DNA of 64,000 bases from Mycogone perniciosa. Its lineage: Eukaryota > Ascomycota > Sordariomycetes > Hypocreales > Hypocreaceae. Below the pieces are notes generated by a model. That model was not told where the DNA came from, did not search any database, and saw only the letters and a list, made by a program, of their open reading frames with translations. The DNA is taken from NCBI GenBank assembly GCA_025331125.1, contig JAOALB010000020.1, positions 186,001 through 250,000 of the forward strand, read 5' to 3'. The position numbers and the translations under genes are program-made. This document shows, piece by piece, positions 11,516-22,237 of the stretch. Every line of letters begins with the position of its first letter. The first letter of the stretch is position 1.

Positions 11516-13550
11516 TTACTCTATATCTGAGTCTCCCATGGCTTCTGTTTTGTCAGGGTCTTCAGCTTCCTCGTCCGCCCGATCCTCTTCATCAGCCAGA
11601 GCTGTCTGATCCACCTCCTCCATCTCCACATCGTCCATCGTGATATCGCCGTTGATATCTCTTGTGATATCTCCGAGGGCATCTCCGTTGAGATGGGACG
11701 CACCCTCTGCCTTCTGCTCAGGCCCATCAACGTCCCTTTCGCCATCACCATTCTCACCAGACGGAACTGGCTTGGGTTTCTTGATCGTGGGTATTACACC
11801 AAGTTCCGCTTCATGGCCTCTCCAACGAGCTAGGCGCCGCATTGATCGCCTGATAGAAGCGGCGTACGAGCTCACCTCCTCGCCGTAATCGTCGGTGTCG
11901 GCGTTCAGTAGGCAGAGACCGCCAACACCTTTCTCGCGGAAAAGGCCCGCACCCTTTTCACCACTTGCAGGCAGAGTTCGCGGAGCGGCGGCCTCGTCGT
12001 CGCTATTCTCAAAGGGGTCAGTTTGAGCCTGGATACGCCTGTATGCTCTGAAAATGGAGCCCTCTTGTCGTCGAATCTTCCGACTTCTATGATGTTGCCT
12101 GCGGAGACCGCGATCTAGGATGTATTCGACTCGCTGGCTTCGGTTTCGTTCCACCGCCAACTGGTGAGCCGTCGGAGGGCGAGGCTTTCTTGCCACGACC
12201 TCTGCTCCGTGACGAGCCGGCGAGGAGCCCTCAAAAATTTGGTACTTCAGAGGAGCTGATCTGCGTCCGTTCATCGAGGCCAGTGTTCTAGCCAGGGACC
12301 TCGGAGGCGGCGTTGATCTTGTGCTTTCCATATCTGATTCATGCTTGGAGGGCCTGATACGAGGCAAAATCGCGGGACCATCATCTCCCAAGGACGGCCG
12401 AACCTTTCCACGCTTCTCTCGCTCAGTCAAGAACTGGTGGTCCATTTCCAGGATAGTAGCCCGGATTTTCTGTTTCTCATGACCAAACTCGATTTCGACT
12501 TCTGGGTCCACATTCTCCAGGGCCTCTTGTTCTTCGGTCATTTCCTCTAGCAGAGGGACACCTTGATTTGCAACACCAAGGCCGTAGTCGACGCCAGCGC
12601 CAAATGGGTTTTCCTCACATCCTTCCTCGGTGAAGTCAGATTCGAGGAAGAACCACATGAGCCATAGGAAAGCTCTAGCTCGTGATTTGCTGGTAAAGTT
12701 AGTCTTCATGATAACATCATGGAATTCGCGGCTGTTGGGAAAGTGCAATTCGGCAACTTTCTGCGCAGAGTTGCACATGACGAAGATGAGGTTCACAGGG
12801 TTTGTACGCGGAATATCTCGTTCCTTAATTTTTTCGAGAGAATTCGGCTCATCCCGGTCCTCAGCACCGCCCTTCAAGATGGATTTGAGTCGTGGGGCGT
12901 CCTGCAGCTGCTTGTAGGCGTGAGGATCTTGCTGGGCTTGCAGCGAAGGAATGGCATGGTAAGTTCGTAGTTGGGCTCGCATCTCGGGGAAGACTGAGAG
13001 ATGTCAGCTGTGATAACGTTATTCGTAGACGGCATGCCTCCTCACAGTTGAGCGTAGTGTTCATGCGGCCCATATTGACCAACAAACAGACCATCGCCAT
13101 GCCCTTGGCGGCGGCTCTGTCACTCATTAATTTGTCCCTCAGCACTTTACTCGTCTTGGAGCTTCGCGCCATGGTATCGATGTAGAGATCGGCAAAGCAT
13201 TGCTTGCCCACTTCGGGGTCATACGAGTTGGTGAAGACCTTTTGCTCGTTGTCGAAAACAGCCCGGAGGAAGTCATACTGGATGTCCTTTCGCCAAAGAG
13301 GCTCTCCGTCTTCCTTCTTCAAATGCCGGATCTTGCCAATCTGTGGTGCATTGTCCTTGTCTTTCTCCTTATCCTTGGATTTGCCCTTGCTCCTTGCTGG
13401 CTTGTCAGCGACATCGGATGTGCCCATAATTGTGGTCTCTTCATCGTCGAGGTCTACACGCGAGACGAATGATTTGCCTTCAGGTTGCGCGGGCGAGCTT
13501 GGCTGCTCGATCTCCGAGGTGGCCGCAACCGAGCTGGGCGAGGCAGCCAT
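11516..13550 (-). CDS. ies1: Ies1-like subunit of the INO80 chromatin-remodelling complex
   Basis: Two exons: 13550-13046 and 12993-11516 (52-nt intron, GTGAGG donor, CTGAC branch, CTCAG acceptor), giving 660 aa. The conserved N-terminal half reads PLWRKDIQYDFLRAVF, then MAMVCLLVNMGRMNTTLN joined to FFPEMRAQLRTYHAIPSL, then ARAFLWLMWFFLESDF. These are the hallmarks of the fungal Ies1 (Ino eighty subunit 1) family. INO80 is an ATP-dependent nucleosome slider and H2A.Z editor in the nucleus; Ies1 is a fungal-specific subunit without known enzymatic activity. The first 75 residues are a charged, Lys/Asp-rich linker. The C-terminal 250 residues are low-complexity, basic then strongly acidic, ending in DPDKTEAMGDSDIE. 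The splice join repairs the family motif exactly, which supports the model strongly. Confidence 0.9.
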
Positions 13551-14377
13551 GGCGCGGATGTTTTGTGCGGATGCTTGATGCGGATGCTTGATGATTCGGA
13601 GGGTTAAAGGGTGCGGAAGCGAGTCGTTGGCGATAGCGATGGCGACGGATCAATGGCGCATAGCTATGATATGATGCAGGGGCCGATTTCCAGAGAGTTG
13701 CGCCTGACGGAAAACAGGGCGTGCTCTGCTGGTGGCGATGCGTGGGGATGACAAAGGATGGTGATTTTGAAAGAAACTGGGGAGAATGGGCCAAGGTTAC
13801 TCGGGGGATCAGGATGAGGCGCGCAATATTAAGAATAAGCTCGAAAAGGCTACGAAGTACCTTGCCTTGCCTCCCAAGACTAGACTGCTGAGAGGCGCGT
13901 TGCGATGCGCTAGACTTTGCTTTCACTGTAAAGCCGAAGGTACCTGCACTACTGGGGCGCTGGTGCATTTGGCCCGTGCGCTAGTACCAGGTACTACGGA
14001 GTACTCACGCTGCATCCGAAAGTCCACCGCCCTATTGGTGTGCAGGACCTGGATCTACCTATTTGCCGTTGCTCTCGTGAACTCCCGTATGGTATTGTCC
14101 AACGTAAACATTCAGACGGCGACGGGAGTGACCAGCTCCAACACGGCTCCGGCCAACTCAGCGAAACTACTAACCCATAGCGAACCCTCAGGCGGACCCT
14201 TCACGGACAGATTACCTCTTCCAGACGGCGGGAAAAAGTGGCAGGTGCGCATCTTTCACGTCTTTTCCTTGTCCAGCCTCTGGAGCTTTGTTTGGCTTAC
14301 GAACAGTCGCACCAGGCAAAATCTCGTAGCAGCCACCACAACCTCCGAATCGCCGAATCTTTGACCACTCCTGTAGG
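13551..14377. other. Divergent promoter region, ies1 / pom34
   Basis: About 830 bases between two divergent start codons. It contains a TACGGAGTA word at 13995-14003 and a TACGAAGTA near 13853. Open frames on both strands here are unrelated to known families and I treat them as chance. Confidence 0.5.
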
Positions 14378-15202
14378 ATGTCAACTCCGGTCAAGTCGAC
14401 GCCTGTGAAAGGAGCATCCGCGGCGGCAGCCTCAGACAGTCCAGGCACTTGGAGACATCCTCGACTCGACGAAATCACAAGACGACGCGACGCAACCACT
14501 TTCTCCGAGAAGAATGTGCGACGAATAGCGTACAATATTGCCGCCCTGTTGGCCATCTGGTCCGTCCAGCTCCTGGCAAGGCTCAAGATCGACGCGCAGA
14601 TGTGAGAAAAAAAGGCTCGGTTGACGGCATGGATACGGGACTAACCCAGGTACAGACTCCCCAAGTCGTTTCGAATTTACCTCAGCTGGGCATGGTTTCT
14701 CCTCCAGCTGCTACCGTTTATTCAGATAGGCGTTGCATGCCTACCTCTGGTTCGGCCAAAGGACGACCTCGGCGACATCCCATTAACGACAACCCAGCGG
14801 AAGCTGCTGGGACTTGATCCTTCTGCCATACCACCTACACCCGACGCGAAGTTTAGCACTCCGCCACGGTATTCACGTACACCTTCGATTGCTGGCTCTG
14901 TTGGCAGCAGGGCTAGCTACAACGGCTCACCGCTATCTAACAGAGCGAGTCCAGTTGTTGGCTCGGGCTCTCAGTACTCGCCAGTCAGCAGCCCATTAAT
15001 GCAGAAGGGTTTTGGTGGTCTGGGAAACAGGAGATCATCCTTTAGCTCTGGCAGCCCTTTCGGAGCAAGCACCTCCTCGACTTTGTTCCCAGAACCCGTC
15101 TCCCCAAGTCCTGCGGGAGGGAAGCGGACGAGCATTGGACTTAATAACAAGTGGTTGTATGAGAAGGGAAGAAGATCATCTGGGAGCGCTTGGGTTCACT
15201 AA
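14378..15202 (+). CDS. pom34: Pom34-like nuclear pore membrane protein
   Basis: Two exons, 14378-14601 and 14650-15202 (48-nt intron, GTGAGA donor, GACTAAC branch, CCCAG acceptor), giving 258 aa. Pom34 is a pore-membrane nucleoporin with both tails facing the pore; it works with Pom152 and Ndc1. The product shows two hydrophobic helices: IAYNIAALLAIWSVQLL before the join and IYLSWAWFLLQLLPFIQIGVA (first 20 residues meant) after it. Next come TQRKLLGLDP, TPPRYSRTPS and a Ser/Gly/Pro-rich tail ending in NKWLYEKGRRSSG. The TPPRYSRT and NKWLYE blocks are the recognisable fungal Pom34 signatures. The rest evolves fast, so identification rests on these blocks and topology. The length is typical. 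Confidence 0.82.
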
Positions 15203-15583
15203 CCAGCAGTTAGGAAAGTGAATAGTTTGAGTTGAATTAAAAGAAACTCTTGGAATCCTTGGGCAGAACCACCCCGATAAGGCAAGTGGGCAAGATCATG
15301 TATCTTGGCACGTCTCATCGACGACACAGTAGAAAACGGTCTTGCCTTCATGATATATGTATGTAGAAAACCTATGATCATTGAGCATTGCCTCTGGGCT
15401 GGATACTTCTATAGTAATACCTCTTTTAAAATTGCAATACCAAACGAGCTGTCTACTATCTATAATACCAGTCCCCCATAATACTACAGTATTTCCTTCA
15501 TAGCCTCTCAGTTTCAGCCATGAAAACACCCAAGCGATGCCTTCATGCGTAGTCTACAGATTTGGCAAAAATGCAAAAAAAGA
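15203..15583. other. Intergenic region between pom34 and tRNA-Gly
   Basis: About 380 bases, AT-leaning, holding the pom34 3' UTR and the tRNA 3' flank. An A-rich stretch lies next to the tRNA end, which reads as a T-run on the minus strand and would fit a Pol III terminator. Confidence 0.5.
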
Positions 15584-15655
15584 TGCGCGAACCGGGACTC
15601 GAACCCGGGTCGCATGCTTGGGAAGCATGCATGCTAACCGCTACACTATTCGCGC
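15584..15655 (-). tRNA. tRNA-Gly (anticodon CCC)
   Basis: Reading the minus strand, the acceptor stem GCGCGAA pairs with TTCGCGC, followed by discriminator A. The anticodon stem CATGC/GCATG closes a 7-nt loop TTCCCAA, so the anticodon is CCC (15622-15620). The T-arm CCGGG-TTCGAGT-CCCGG is perfect and contains the B box. There is no intron; the length is 72 nt without CCA. A T-rich run follows on the minus strand. It decodes GGG. Confidence 0.95.
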
Positions 15656-15912
15656 TAGTGCTGATTCAATTGCTTGAAAGACACATGAATTATGACAGGC
15701 TATGTAGCTTAAAGGCAGACTAGTAACAACAGCTTGCTAGCACGTTCTACCATGGACGCTAAGCCTGATTGATGTGTGATGCTTCTCCCACCTTGAACCC
15801 CTCCATAGAGCCTCATACAACTTCCACCCGTGACCCTCTCAGATCTTGAATATCAAACACACCCTTTACTTCTGAAAGTAGCCCGTCACTGGGCTTCTTC
15901 TTGAGCTACGCC

Positions 15913-16953
15913 ATGGCCAGCAAGGTCGATCGCATTGTCTCCCGTCTACAGGAGAAGATTACTGATGGCGACTACTACGAAGCGCAGCAGCAGACACGGG
16001 TCGCCGCCTCCCGCTACATCAAGACACAGAACTGGCCCGCTGCGATTGATATACTCTACAATGTTGCGCAGGCGCTGCTAAAGGCTGGCCAAGGGGGAAG
16101 TGGTGGTGATTTGTGTGTCATGATGGTGGATGTGTATAAGCAAGCGGAGCTGAAGCCGGATTCGACGAGCAAGGGGAGATTGTTGACATGCCTGCGGTTG
16201 TTTGATCCGGAAGAGCCGACGAGGAAGAAGTTCATTGCAGAGACGATGGGGTAGGAGGATTTAAACTTGGGTACCTTGTGGATAAAGCTAACGGCTTACT
16301 CTAGGTGGTCTGTCAAGTTCGGCGAGTACCCTGCTGGTGATCCGGAGCTTCACCACGTTGCTGGATCACTATACGCCGAAGAACACGAAACATACGAGGC
16401 CGAACGACACTTGATATTAGGGACCAAAGACTCCGCCGATGTCCTTCTCAAGATGGAGTATGAATGGTATAAAGAAGGGGAGGCTCATTTGGCACCACAC
16501 TTTGCGGCGCGAGCCATCCTCCCATACCTCCTGATAGGCAACGTTCGCGCCGCATCAACCTGCTACCGACTCTTCACCAGCGCCCTCACCAGCGATAACC
16601 CAGCCCTCGGCGTCCAAGACGTTGCCAGCGCGAGCTCCGATATCCGAATCTTCCCCAGCCTGCCACTCCTCAACTTCCTGGGCTTGCTCCTTCTAGCCAT
16701 CCAACGCGGGGCCCCCGAGGTCTACAAGGGCTTGGTTTCGAAATACGCGACACAAATAGATGAAGCGGATGCTTGGGCCGAACCACTAGAGATGATTGGA
16801 GAGATGTACTTTGGCATAGTCAAGCCGCGGGCGAGCAACCCTTTGATGGATATGATGAGCGGGCTGTTCGGCGGGGGAGGTGGTGCACCGCAACAGACGC
16901 GGCGACCTGGGCTGCGGGGTACAGACGCACCAGCTGCTGAAGGGTTGGATTAG
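15913..16953 (+). CDS. get4: Get4, Golgi-to-ER traffic protein
   Basis: Two exons, 15913-16250 and 16305-16953 (54-nt intron, GTAGGA donor, GCTAACG branch, TCTAG acceptor), giving 328 aa. Get4 pairs with Get5 and hands tail-anchored membrane proteins from Sgt2 to the Get3 ATPase in the cytosol. The protein is an alpha-solenoid. RIVSRLQEKITDGDYYEAQQ and TRVAASRYIKTQNWPAAIDIL are the conserved N-terminal helices. GEYPAGDPELHHVAGSLYAE follows at the splice join, and then the C-terminal MIGEMYFGIVKP. The tail (MDMMSGLFGGGGGAPQQ) is Gly-rich, as in other fungal Get4 proteins. The length agrees with the family. The start at 15913 is chosen because it precedes the first conserved helix and a pyrimidine-rich leader ends just before it. 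Confidence 0.95.
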
Positions 16954-17061
16954 ATCCTTTCATGGGATAGGCGGCGACTAAGAACGAATAGGTGATGTAT
17001 CATATGTATCCAGCAACATAGACAACTGGCAATGGCAAAAAGAGGTAACAAACCACCTTTA

Positions 17062-17642
17062 TCAAGGGCGTGGTTGCTCCTCCGGTTCAAACATCCAGTT
17101 ATCTTCTGCTAATGCGGATACCTTGGCCCTGAGACTTTCTCGTACGGCTTCAAGAAGGGCTGAGTGAAGAAAGTTAGCGACGAACTCATGACGAAACGCA
17201 CCCTTCTTGAACTGACCGTCAGGCTGATCAGGTACAGAGCTGTGGCTGATTTGGTGATGTCTAACCGCCTCTGCCAGCCGCTGCTTCTCCTCTATGATAG
17301 CTTTTAGCTTCCGATAAAATAACCAAGTCATAAAAAACACGGCCAAAGTAGTTTCATACTCTCAGTCTCCTGTTGATACTCCAGCGCCTGAAGCTCCTCC
17401 TCGTCATCCACGATAGGGGTGGGAGGGTTCCCTATCTCAATCTCGCCATACTGATCGCGGACAACAATCTCAGAGGTATCAGACGCCATATCGACGTCTA
17501 GGCGCATAGTCTCTGCGGAGTTGGAGGAACTGGCTGCAGGCCGTCTCATCAACTGACTTCGAAAGAGGCTTTGCTTGGCGCTTGAGATGGGAGCTGCGCT
17601 TCTGGTCGGGCGGGAAGTGGCTCCTCGAGTGCGTTCGTTCAT
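17062..17642 (-). CDS. Unrecognised 170-aa protein with coiled-coil C-terminus
   Basis: Two exons, 17642-17360 and 17291-17062, joined by a 68-nt intron (GTATGA donor, CATAG acceptor). The join turns two short frames into one 170-aa protein and restores a continuous helix (ALEYQQETEKEKQRLAEAV). The N-terminal 45 residues are basic and Ser/Arg-rich. Residues about 47-85 are acidic (MRLDVDMASDTSEIVVRDQY). Residues 80-105 look coiled-coil, and the C-terminal 45 residues are predicted helical (FVANFLHSALLEAVRESLRA) and end in an acidic Trp-containing tail. I do not recognise the family; the layout would suit a small subunit of a larger complex. The gene converges with get4, with 108 bases between stops. 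The exon model is moderately secure because of the phase match. Confidence 0.6.
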
Positions 17643-18265
17643 GATTGCAGGCTTGTAGTCAATATGCGAATAGAATGTTAGAGTATATACTTCGTACAAG
17701 CGTAGAGATGTATTGATGGGTTGGTGTTATGATGAGATTCGGTGACAGTGTTGATTTCAATGATTGGAGGGTTCAAGGTTCCATGTTTAACACGGTAGGG
17801 AGCTACTTGCGATAGCTGAATGTTTTGGGGGTCCAGGGCGCTAGGATGACGACTCGCCACCTGCCGACTCCACTAACACTCACTCCATGAGTGCGTCTCT
17901 ACGTTTGAGGGAGTAATTGTGTAATAGTAGCAGCAGCATTATGTTCCAGGCTACAATTGTAATTTTTGTATGTCAGTTTATGAATACAACTCGCAACAGA
18001 ATCAAGCATCTATTGATAAATAATGGGAAAGAAATTGTTATACAATACTAGACGTTACGTCAACGACAAAGACCCCAGCGCAAACACTAATACGAACGGG
18101 CCCGAATATCATCCATATGGGGCCGATCTTGGAGACGTTTAGTCATCATGAACCTCGTCTGATGCATATGCCAACGCGTTCCAAATACCACATGGGGCCC
18201 AAAGACGCCCGATCCAAACAGATACGCCATTAAACCCGCTCTTCCCTCAACACTTCAACGACCTG
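17643..18265. other. Intergenic region between vps68 and the unknown gene
   Basis: About 620 bases: the promoter of the 170-aa gene and the 3' side of vps68. One TACTTCGTA word lies near 17689. Nothing else stands out. Confidence 0.45.
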
Positions 18266-18992
18266 TTACAGCGAAAGGTTGTAGGAGTACTCATCTTCCA
18301 TATTCTGGCTGATCCAGAGGACAACGGAGCTGCGCTGCATTAGCAAGATAGACCACTTGGATGGGACGATAAAACAGATCGAGACGCACCTAAACCCGAC
18401 GAGCGCATTGCAAACAAGATTCTCGATGCCCATGCCTAGAGCCGGCATGCCGACACCAGGGACGACGAATTTCAAGACAAAGACTGTTACTCCTCCGGCC
18501 ATGCCGCCCGCAAGAGAAGCAAATCCCAAGAAAAGAACTACCCGCGCCTTCCATGCAACGCCAGACCCACTGTAGCTGAAGGAATCGGCGCTGAGGCGCT
18601 GTTTTTCGACCGAGTTGATGATCAGCATGCCGAGACTGGAGAAGACCAAGGGCAGCCAGTCGACGAATTTGACGTGGACGTTGGAGCCGTTCTTGGCCGA
18701 CTTGGACCACACTGCTGAGTCGAGCATGACGTAGAAGGCGAGGGAGAACTAAGCAAACCAGGGAGGTCAGCTTATTGGTATGCGAAGGGCGGTGGAACAC
18801 ACCCTGTCGAGGCCATCTACGGCAATGGGGGAGAGAGAGAATATACAATAGTCTCCAATAGAACCGTAACCCGATACCAAAGGGATGTGAGCAACTTACA
18901 AGGGCTCCAGCGCCGTAAACGCCTGCGTTCCGCGCCCAGGCGCTGTTCAGCCACTCGGGTTTCCGAAACTTCCAGAGACGTTCCTCCTCCAT
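18266..18992 (-). CDS. vps68: Vps68, vacuolar sorting membrane protein
   Basis: Three exons: 18992-18900, 18748-18390 and 18329-18266, giving 171 aa. Vps68 belongs to the TMEM50/UPF0220 family of four-helix membrane proteins; in yeast it acts with Vps55 in endosome-to-vacuole traffic. The first helix is built across intron 1 (GVYGAGAL joined to FSLAFYVMLDS). The others are VDWLPLVFSSLGMLIIN, ARVVLFLGFASLAGGMAGG and the pair around LGMGIENLVCNALVGF. The last exon supplies VVLWISQNMEDEYSYNLSL, the invariant family C-terminus. Donors are GTAAGT and GTGCGT. Intron 2 ends in a tandem GCAGCGCAG, and only the second CAG keeps the frame. The length matches the family. Confidence 0.93.
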
Positions 18993-20494
18993 GTTTTCAA
19001 TCGATTTTCGAAGTTGGGATAAGCGTAGAGGGTCGCGATGCGTGGAAGATGTGCGCCGGCCGATATCTCGAAATGTCAGATGTTGGGGTCAAGCTCGCTC
19101 GGAGGTTGCACGGAAGCTGGCTACGGGTAGCTGAGGATGACGAGGCTGTGGAGCGAGAGGCCAACGTCAGAGTCACGTGCATGGAATTTACGATGTACGA
19201 GGGACCTGGTACTCCGTACTCCGTACCTAGAGCAGCTCTGTCACCAGCCGCACAGCGGTGGACGGTGTGGCGTCGTTTGATATGGAGATGAGACGATGTC
19301 TTATGTACACGGAACAGATGCTGATGAGATTGATGAACGTGTGCACGATCTTTAAGGCCTGTTTATGACCCGATTTTCTACTTTGTTCAGAGATGGGTTT
19401 GCCCATTAATCCGTCGTCAGTGCCTGCAGCAGTGGCTGTGGAGACTTGGCCCAAAGGTCACCATAGACAACGCTCAGATCTCAAGCATGCAACGCTGTTG
19501 GATAGCGTCTGGTGCAACCTCGAATAATGTGCGTGATCAGCCGTGGAGAATGCATTTTAATGTGGCGCCTGCCAGATGCAACACATTGCCACGCTCTGGG
19601 TTTCGGATATCTGATTCCCAGCGCTCAGGAATATTCGTAGACACAACTCATTTTCATGTTCGGTGACACCTGTGAAACTCGTACTCGGAGAGTTTTGTGT
19701 TGGATGCAGAAACGAGAAACGGCGCATTGTACGAAGATGATGACGCCAACGTGAATCCTCTAATAATAGCACTAGTCGGCGATTAACGTCAAAATTACAC
19801 TGTGCGCACTACTTTTGCCTCTCGGCGCCTGGGAAATTTGGGGCTGCTGCAGGTCATAACAAGGAGCAGCCTGCGCGGGTGACTTGGCATGGCATCCATG
19901 TACTTCATACAGTGCGCATGCTGAGCCATGAGGCGATCTATAGTGAACTGTTGCTTATTACAGGCCCTGGACAGGCCGCTAGCGCCGCCATGGTCGTACT
20001 CGTAGTGCAGTGGCCGCGTGCTGGCAATCAATTTTTCCACTCGAGGCGAGAGAAATGGAGTCACTGCCCTGGCTAAAAGGAGGTGGTCGAAATACTACTC
20101 GTACCCACGTAATGTGAACCAGTGCAATCGGACTTGTCTCTGCCATCATCACTCATCCCATTGCTGTCGGACCGCCGAGTCTCGCCGTCCATCTTCTATT
20201 ACTACCCACATTCTTTCTCCCGCCATTATCTGTAGTCGCTTCTTGGTCCTTCGTTCGTTTGCTTCGCTCCCACTCGGCGTTCCAATCACCTGTCACACTG
20301 TTCTGTTGGTTGTGTTTGTTGTCTCTCTACCAAAGAGATTGCGCGGCACTGCCACCATCCATCGTTTCTTAGGCCATTGCCTCAACATTCTTCTCGCTGC
20401 TACAGCGCCTCGACCGCTCGATCGTGCCCGCATCGCATTCTTCTCCTACAGACGTATCCTCTTAATACATCGATTGCATCTTTTCTCTATCAAT
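18993..20494. other. Divergent intergenic region, vps68 / Csi2-like gene
   Basis: About 1.5 kb between divergent starts. Two overlapping TACTCCGTA words lie at 19210-19218 and 19217-19225, and TACTCGTA-type words near 20000 and 20097. From about 20110 the plus strand is strongly pyrimidine-rich, which fits the leader of the Csi2-like gene. The plus frame stays open from 20018 into that gene by chance. Confidence 0.5.
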
Positions 20495-21541
20495 ATGAGG
20501 GCTACCAACGTCCTCTCAACCCTTGCCGCCATCACGGTCCTGGCCGTCCCTGTGCTGGCCCAGAACAACAACCCTCCCGCGAATCCTCCGCCATCGACCA
20601 GTGGGTCTTCAAGCTCTTCATCGTCTAGCTCTAGCAGCTCCTCGTCGTCTTCCACGTCTTCGCAAAGATCATCTCCCTCTCCGAATGGTGCTCCCAGTAT
20701 TACCGGCAGCCCGTCTGGACCGCCTGATGCTGGCCCGACTGGACTCCCGAGCTTGACTAGGAACCCGGCAATTCCCACCTATCCGGCACCGAGTGTTCCG
20801 CCTACTCGCAATGCGCCGTTCATGCAACAGTCGAGCGCGCCTGATGGAACCGTTTTCATTGCTGTTGGTGCCATTCTAGGCGCATTTGGCCTCGCAATCC
20901 TTTTATGGCGCGCCATCGTGAGCCTTCTTCTCCACCGATCAGTTCGTCGTGCCGCACTGGCCCAACATGACGCCAACAGCAAAGCTGCTTTCCCGGCTCC
21001 TCCGGCGCCCTTTTACAAGTATACCGACCAGAGCTCGCCTGCAGGTGCTTCCGCCGGCCGTGGCGTTCGACGAACCAATCGAGGCACCGGCATTCCGTCA
21101 TCAACCCCCAGCCAATCCAACCTCTTCTTTTCGCCAACAGCCGCTGGATCTAATACCAATCCTGGCGTTCGTGGCTCAACTTTTCTGCCTTCCGGATTCT
21201 ATGCAGCGGGAACTAGCTCTCCTAGTGGGCAGCATGGTCACTCTATCAGTCTGACAAACCTACGACCGGAATCAGCGGCGGGGCAGGGCAATACGTCTAG
21301 GAACACGCTGAATCCCTCGCCCCCTGATTCACCTTACTTCTCTCCCCGACGAGATATGAGCACCAGCTCCGTGAACCTGAACGTCCACCAACCTGGCCAG
21401 CGAGCCCCCAGTGCATATCTTGAGGATCTCCTCGCCGACGAGCCCGGAAGCTTCCCTCCGCCACAAATGCCTCCTAGCTCTGGACCTACCAGGCACTCGT
21501 CAAACCTCGGGGGTAACGGTAGCCCGCTTGGCCGATTTTAA
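20495..21541 (+). CDS. csi2: Csi2-like Ser-rich secreted/membrane protein
   Basis: A single exon of 348 aa. The start at 20495 is chosen because it opens a clean signal peptide (residues 1-22, hydrophobic core LSTLAAITVLAVPVLA). Upstream codons in the same frame look like leader sequence. A nearly pure Ser tract (about residues 36-60) and a Pro/Ser/Gly segment follow. Then comes NAPFMQQSSAPDGTVFIAVG running into one membrane helix (GAILGAFGLAILLWRAIVSL), and HRSVRRAALAQHD just inside. That block matches the fungal Csi2 family. Yeast Csi2 is linked to chitin synthase 3 function at the cell surface. The cytoplasmic tail is long, Ser/Pro/Gly-rich and disordered, with several SPP-type sites. The topology is secure; the link to chitin synthesis is by family only. 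Confidence 0.8.
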   Translation: MRATNVLSTLAAITVLAVPVLAQNNNPPANPPPSTSGSSSSSSSSSSSSSSSSTSSQRSSPSPNGAPSITGSPSGPPDAGPTGLPSLTRNPAIPTYPAPSVPPTRNAPFMQQSSAPDGTVFIAVGAILGAFGLAILLWRAIVSLLLHRSVRRAALAQHDANSKAAFPAPPAPFYKYTDQSSPAGASAGRGVRRTNRGTGIPSSTPSQSNLFFSPTAAGSNTNPGVRGSTFLPSGFYAAGTSSPSGQHGHSISLTNLRPESAAGQGNTSRNTLNPSPPDSPYFSPRRDMSTSSVNLNVHQPGQRAPSAYLEDLLADEPGSFPPPQMPPSSGPTRHSSNLGGNGSPLGRF

Positions 21542-22237
21542 GTCGGACCCACAATTTAATAAACATAACAAAACTTTCACATCGGACTTACTTTAGGGGA
21601 TTACGGCGTCAAGGACTGGACCTTTTGGGAGGAGACTTGAGGACAGGAGCAGTATAGCATCGTCTTTTGTAATTAATGTTGGATAGGTGGCCTAGCCCCC
21701 ACCTGGCTGAAGATTCAACCGGAGTTGTATTCGAGGCTAGGGGGCTGAGACCAATAGGGCTGTTTATGTTCTTTTGCACGATTGGAAACAGGAGAACTTT
21801 AACTAGACAGAGGAGGTGTTGTGGCTTGGGTGTTGTTTTACAAAGTATATATTGACTACGGTTATGAATCATTCATCGTTCGTGCTGGTCTTAATACTAC
21901 TCATGTTCGTAGAGCTATATTTTCGGCACTGTCCGTAGAACCCAGGCGTTTAAAAACTCTCTGCAATGACATTTTTTATCACTTCTTGGGCATATTAACT
22001 GCTATGCCTATTTATTGTGCATCAATGCCGCTTGCGCGTTCCCACATGTCCTAAATCCTTTCATCCCGGGCATCTCCCATGTTGCTCAACATGCTCCAGA
22101 ACAACATTGACCTCAAGGCCTCTAGATCCCCTCATTTCGAGGATCTCACTAAAATAAAATAAAGGAATTATTTCAAAAAATTTCCGCTTAGAGCAAAGGG
22201 GTAAGTAACCCTTCCTTCAAGAAAGGGGATTTGGGTA
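21542..22237. other. Convergent 3' region, Csi2-like gene / ABC transporter
   Basis: About 700 bases between convergent stops, AT-leaning, with no coding frame or RNA gene visible. The AAAATAAAATAAAGG stretch near 22150 and several A/T runs fit 3' UTR and polyadenylation sequence. Confidence 0.5.

Noticed and set aside
13480..13968. 162-codon minus frame overlapping the ies1 start
   Set aside because: It overlaps the real ies1 N-terminus in another frame and has no conserved block.
20018..20494. In-frame N-terminal extension of the Csi2-like protein (159 codons)
   Set aside because: The extension is Ser/Arg/His/Leu-rich from a pyrimidine-rich leader and would bury a clean signal peptide that starts at 20495.
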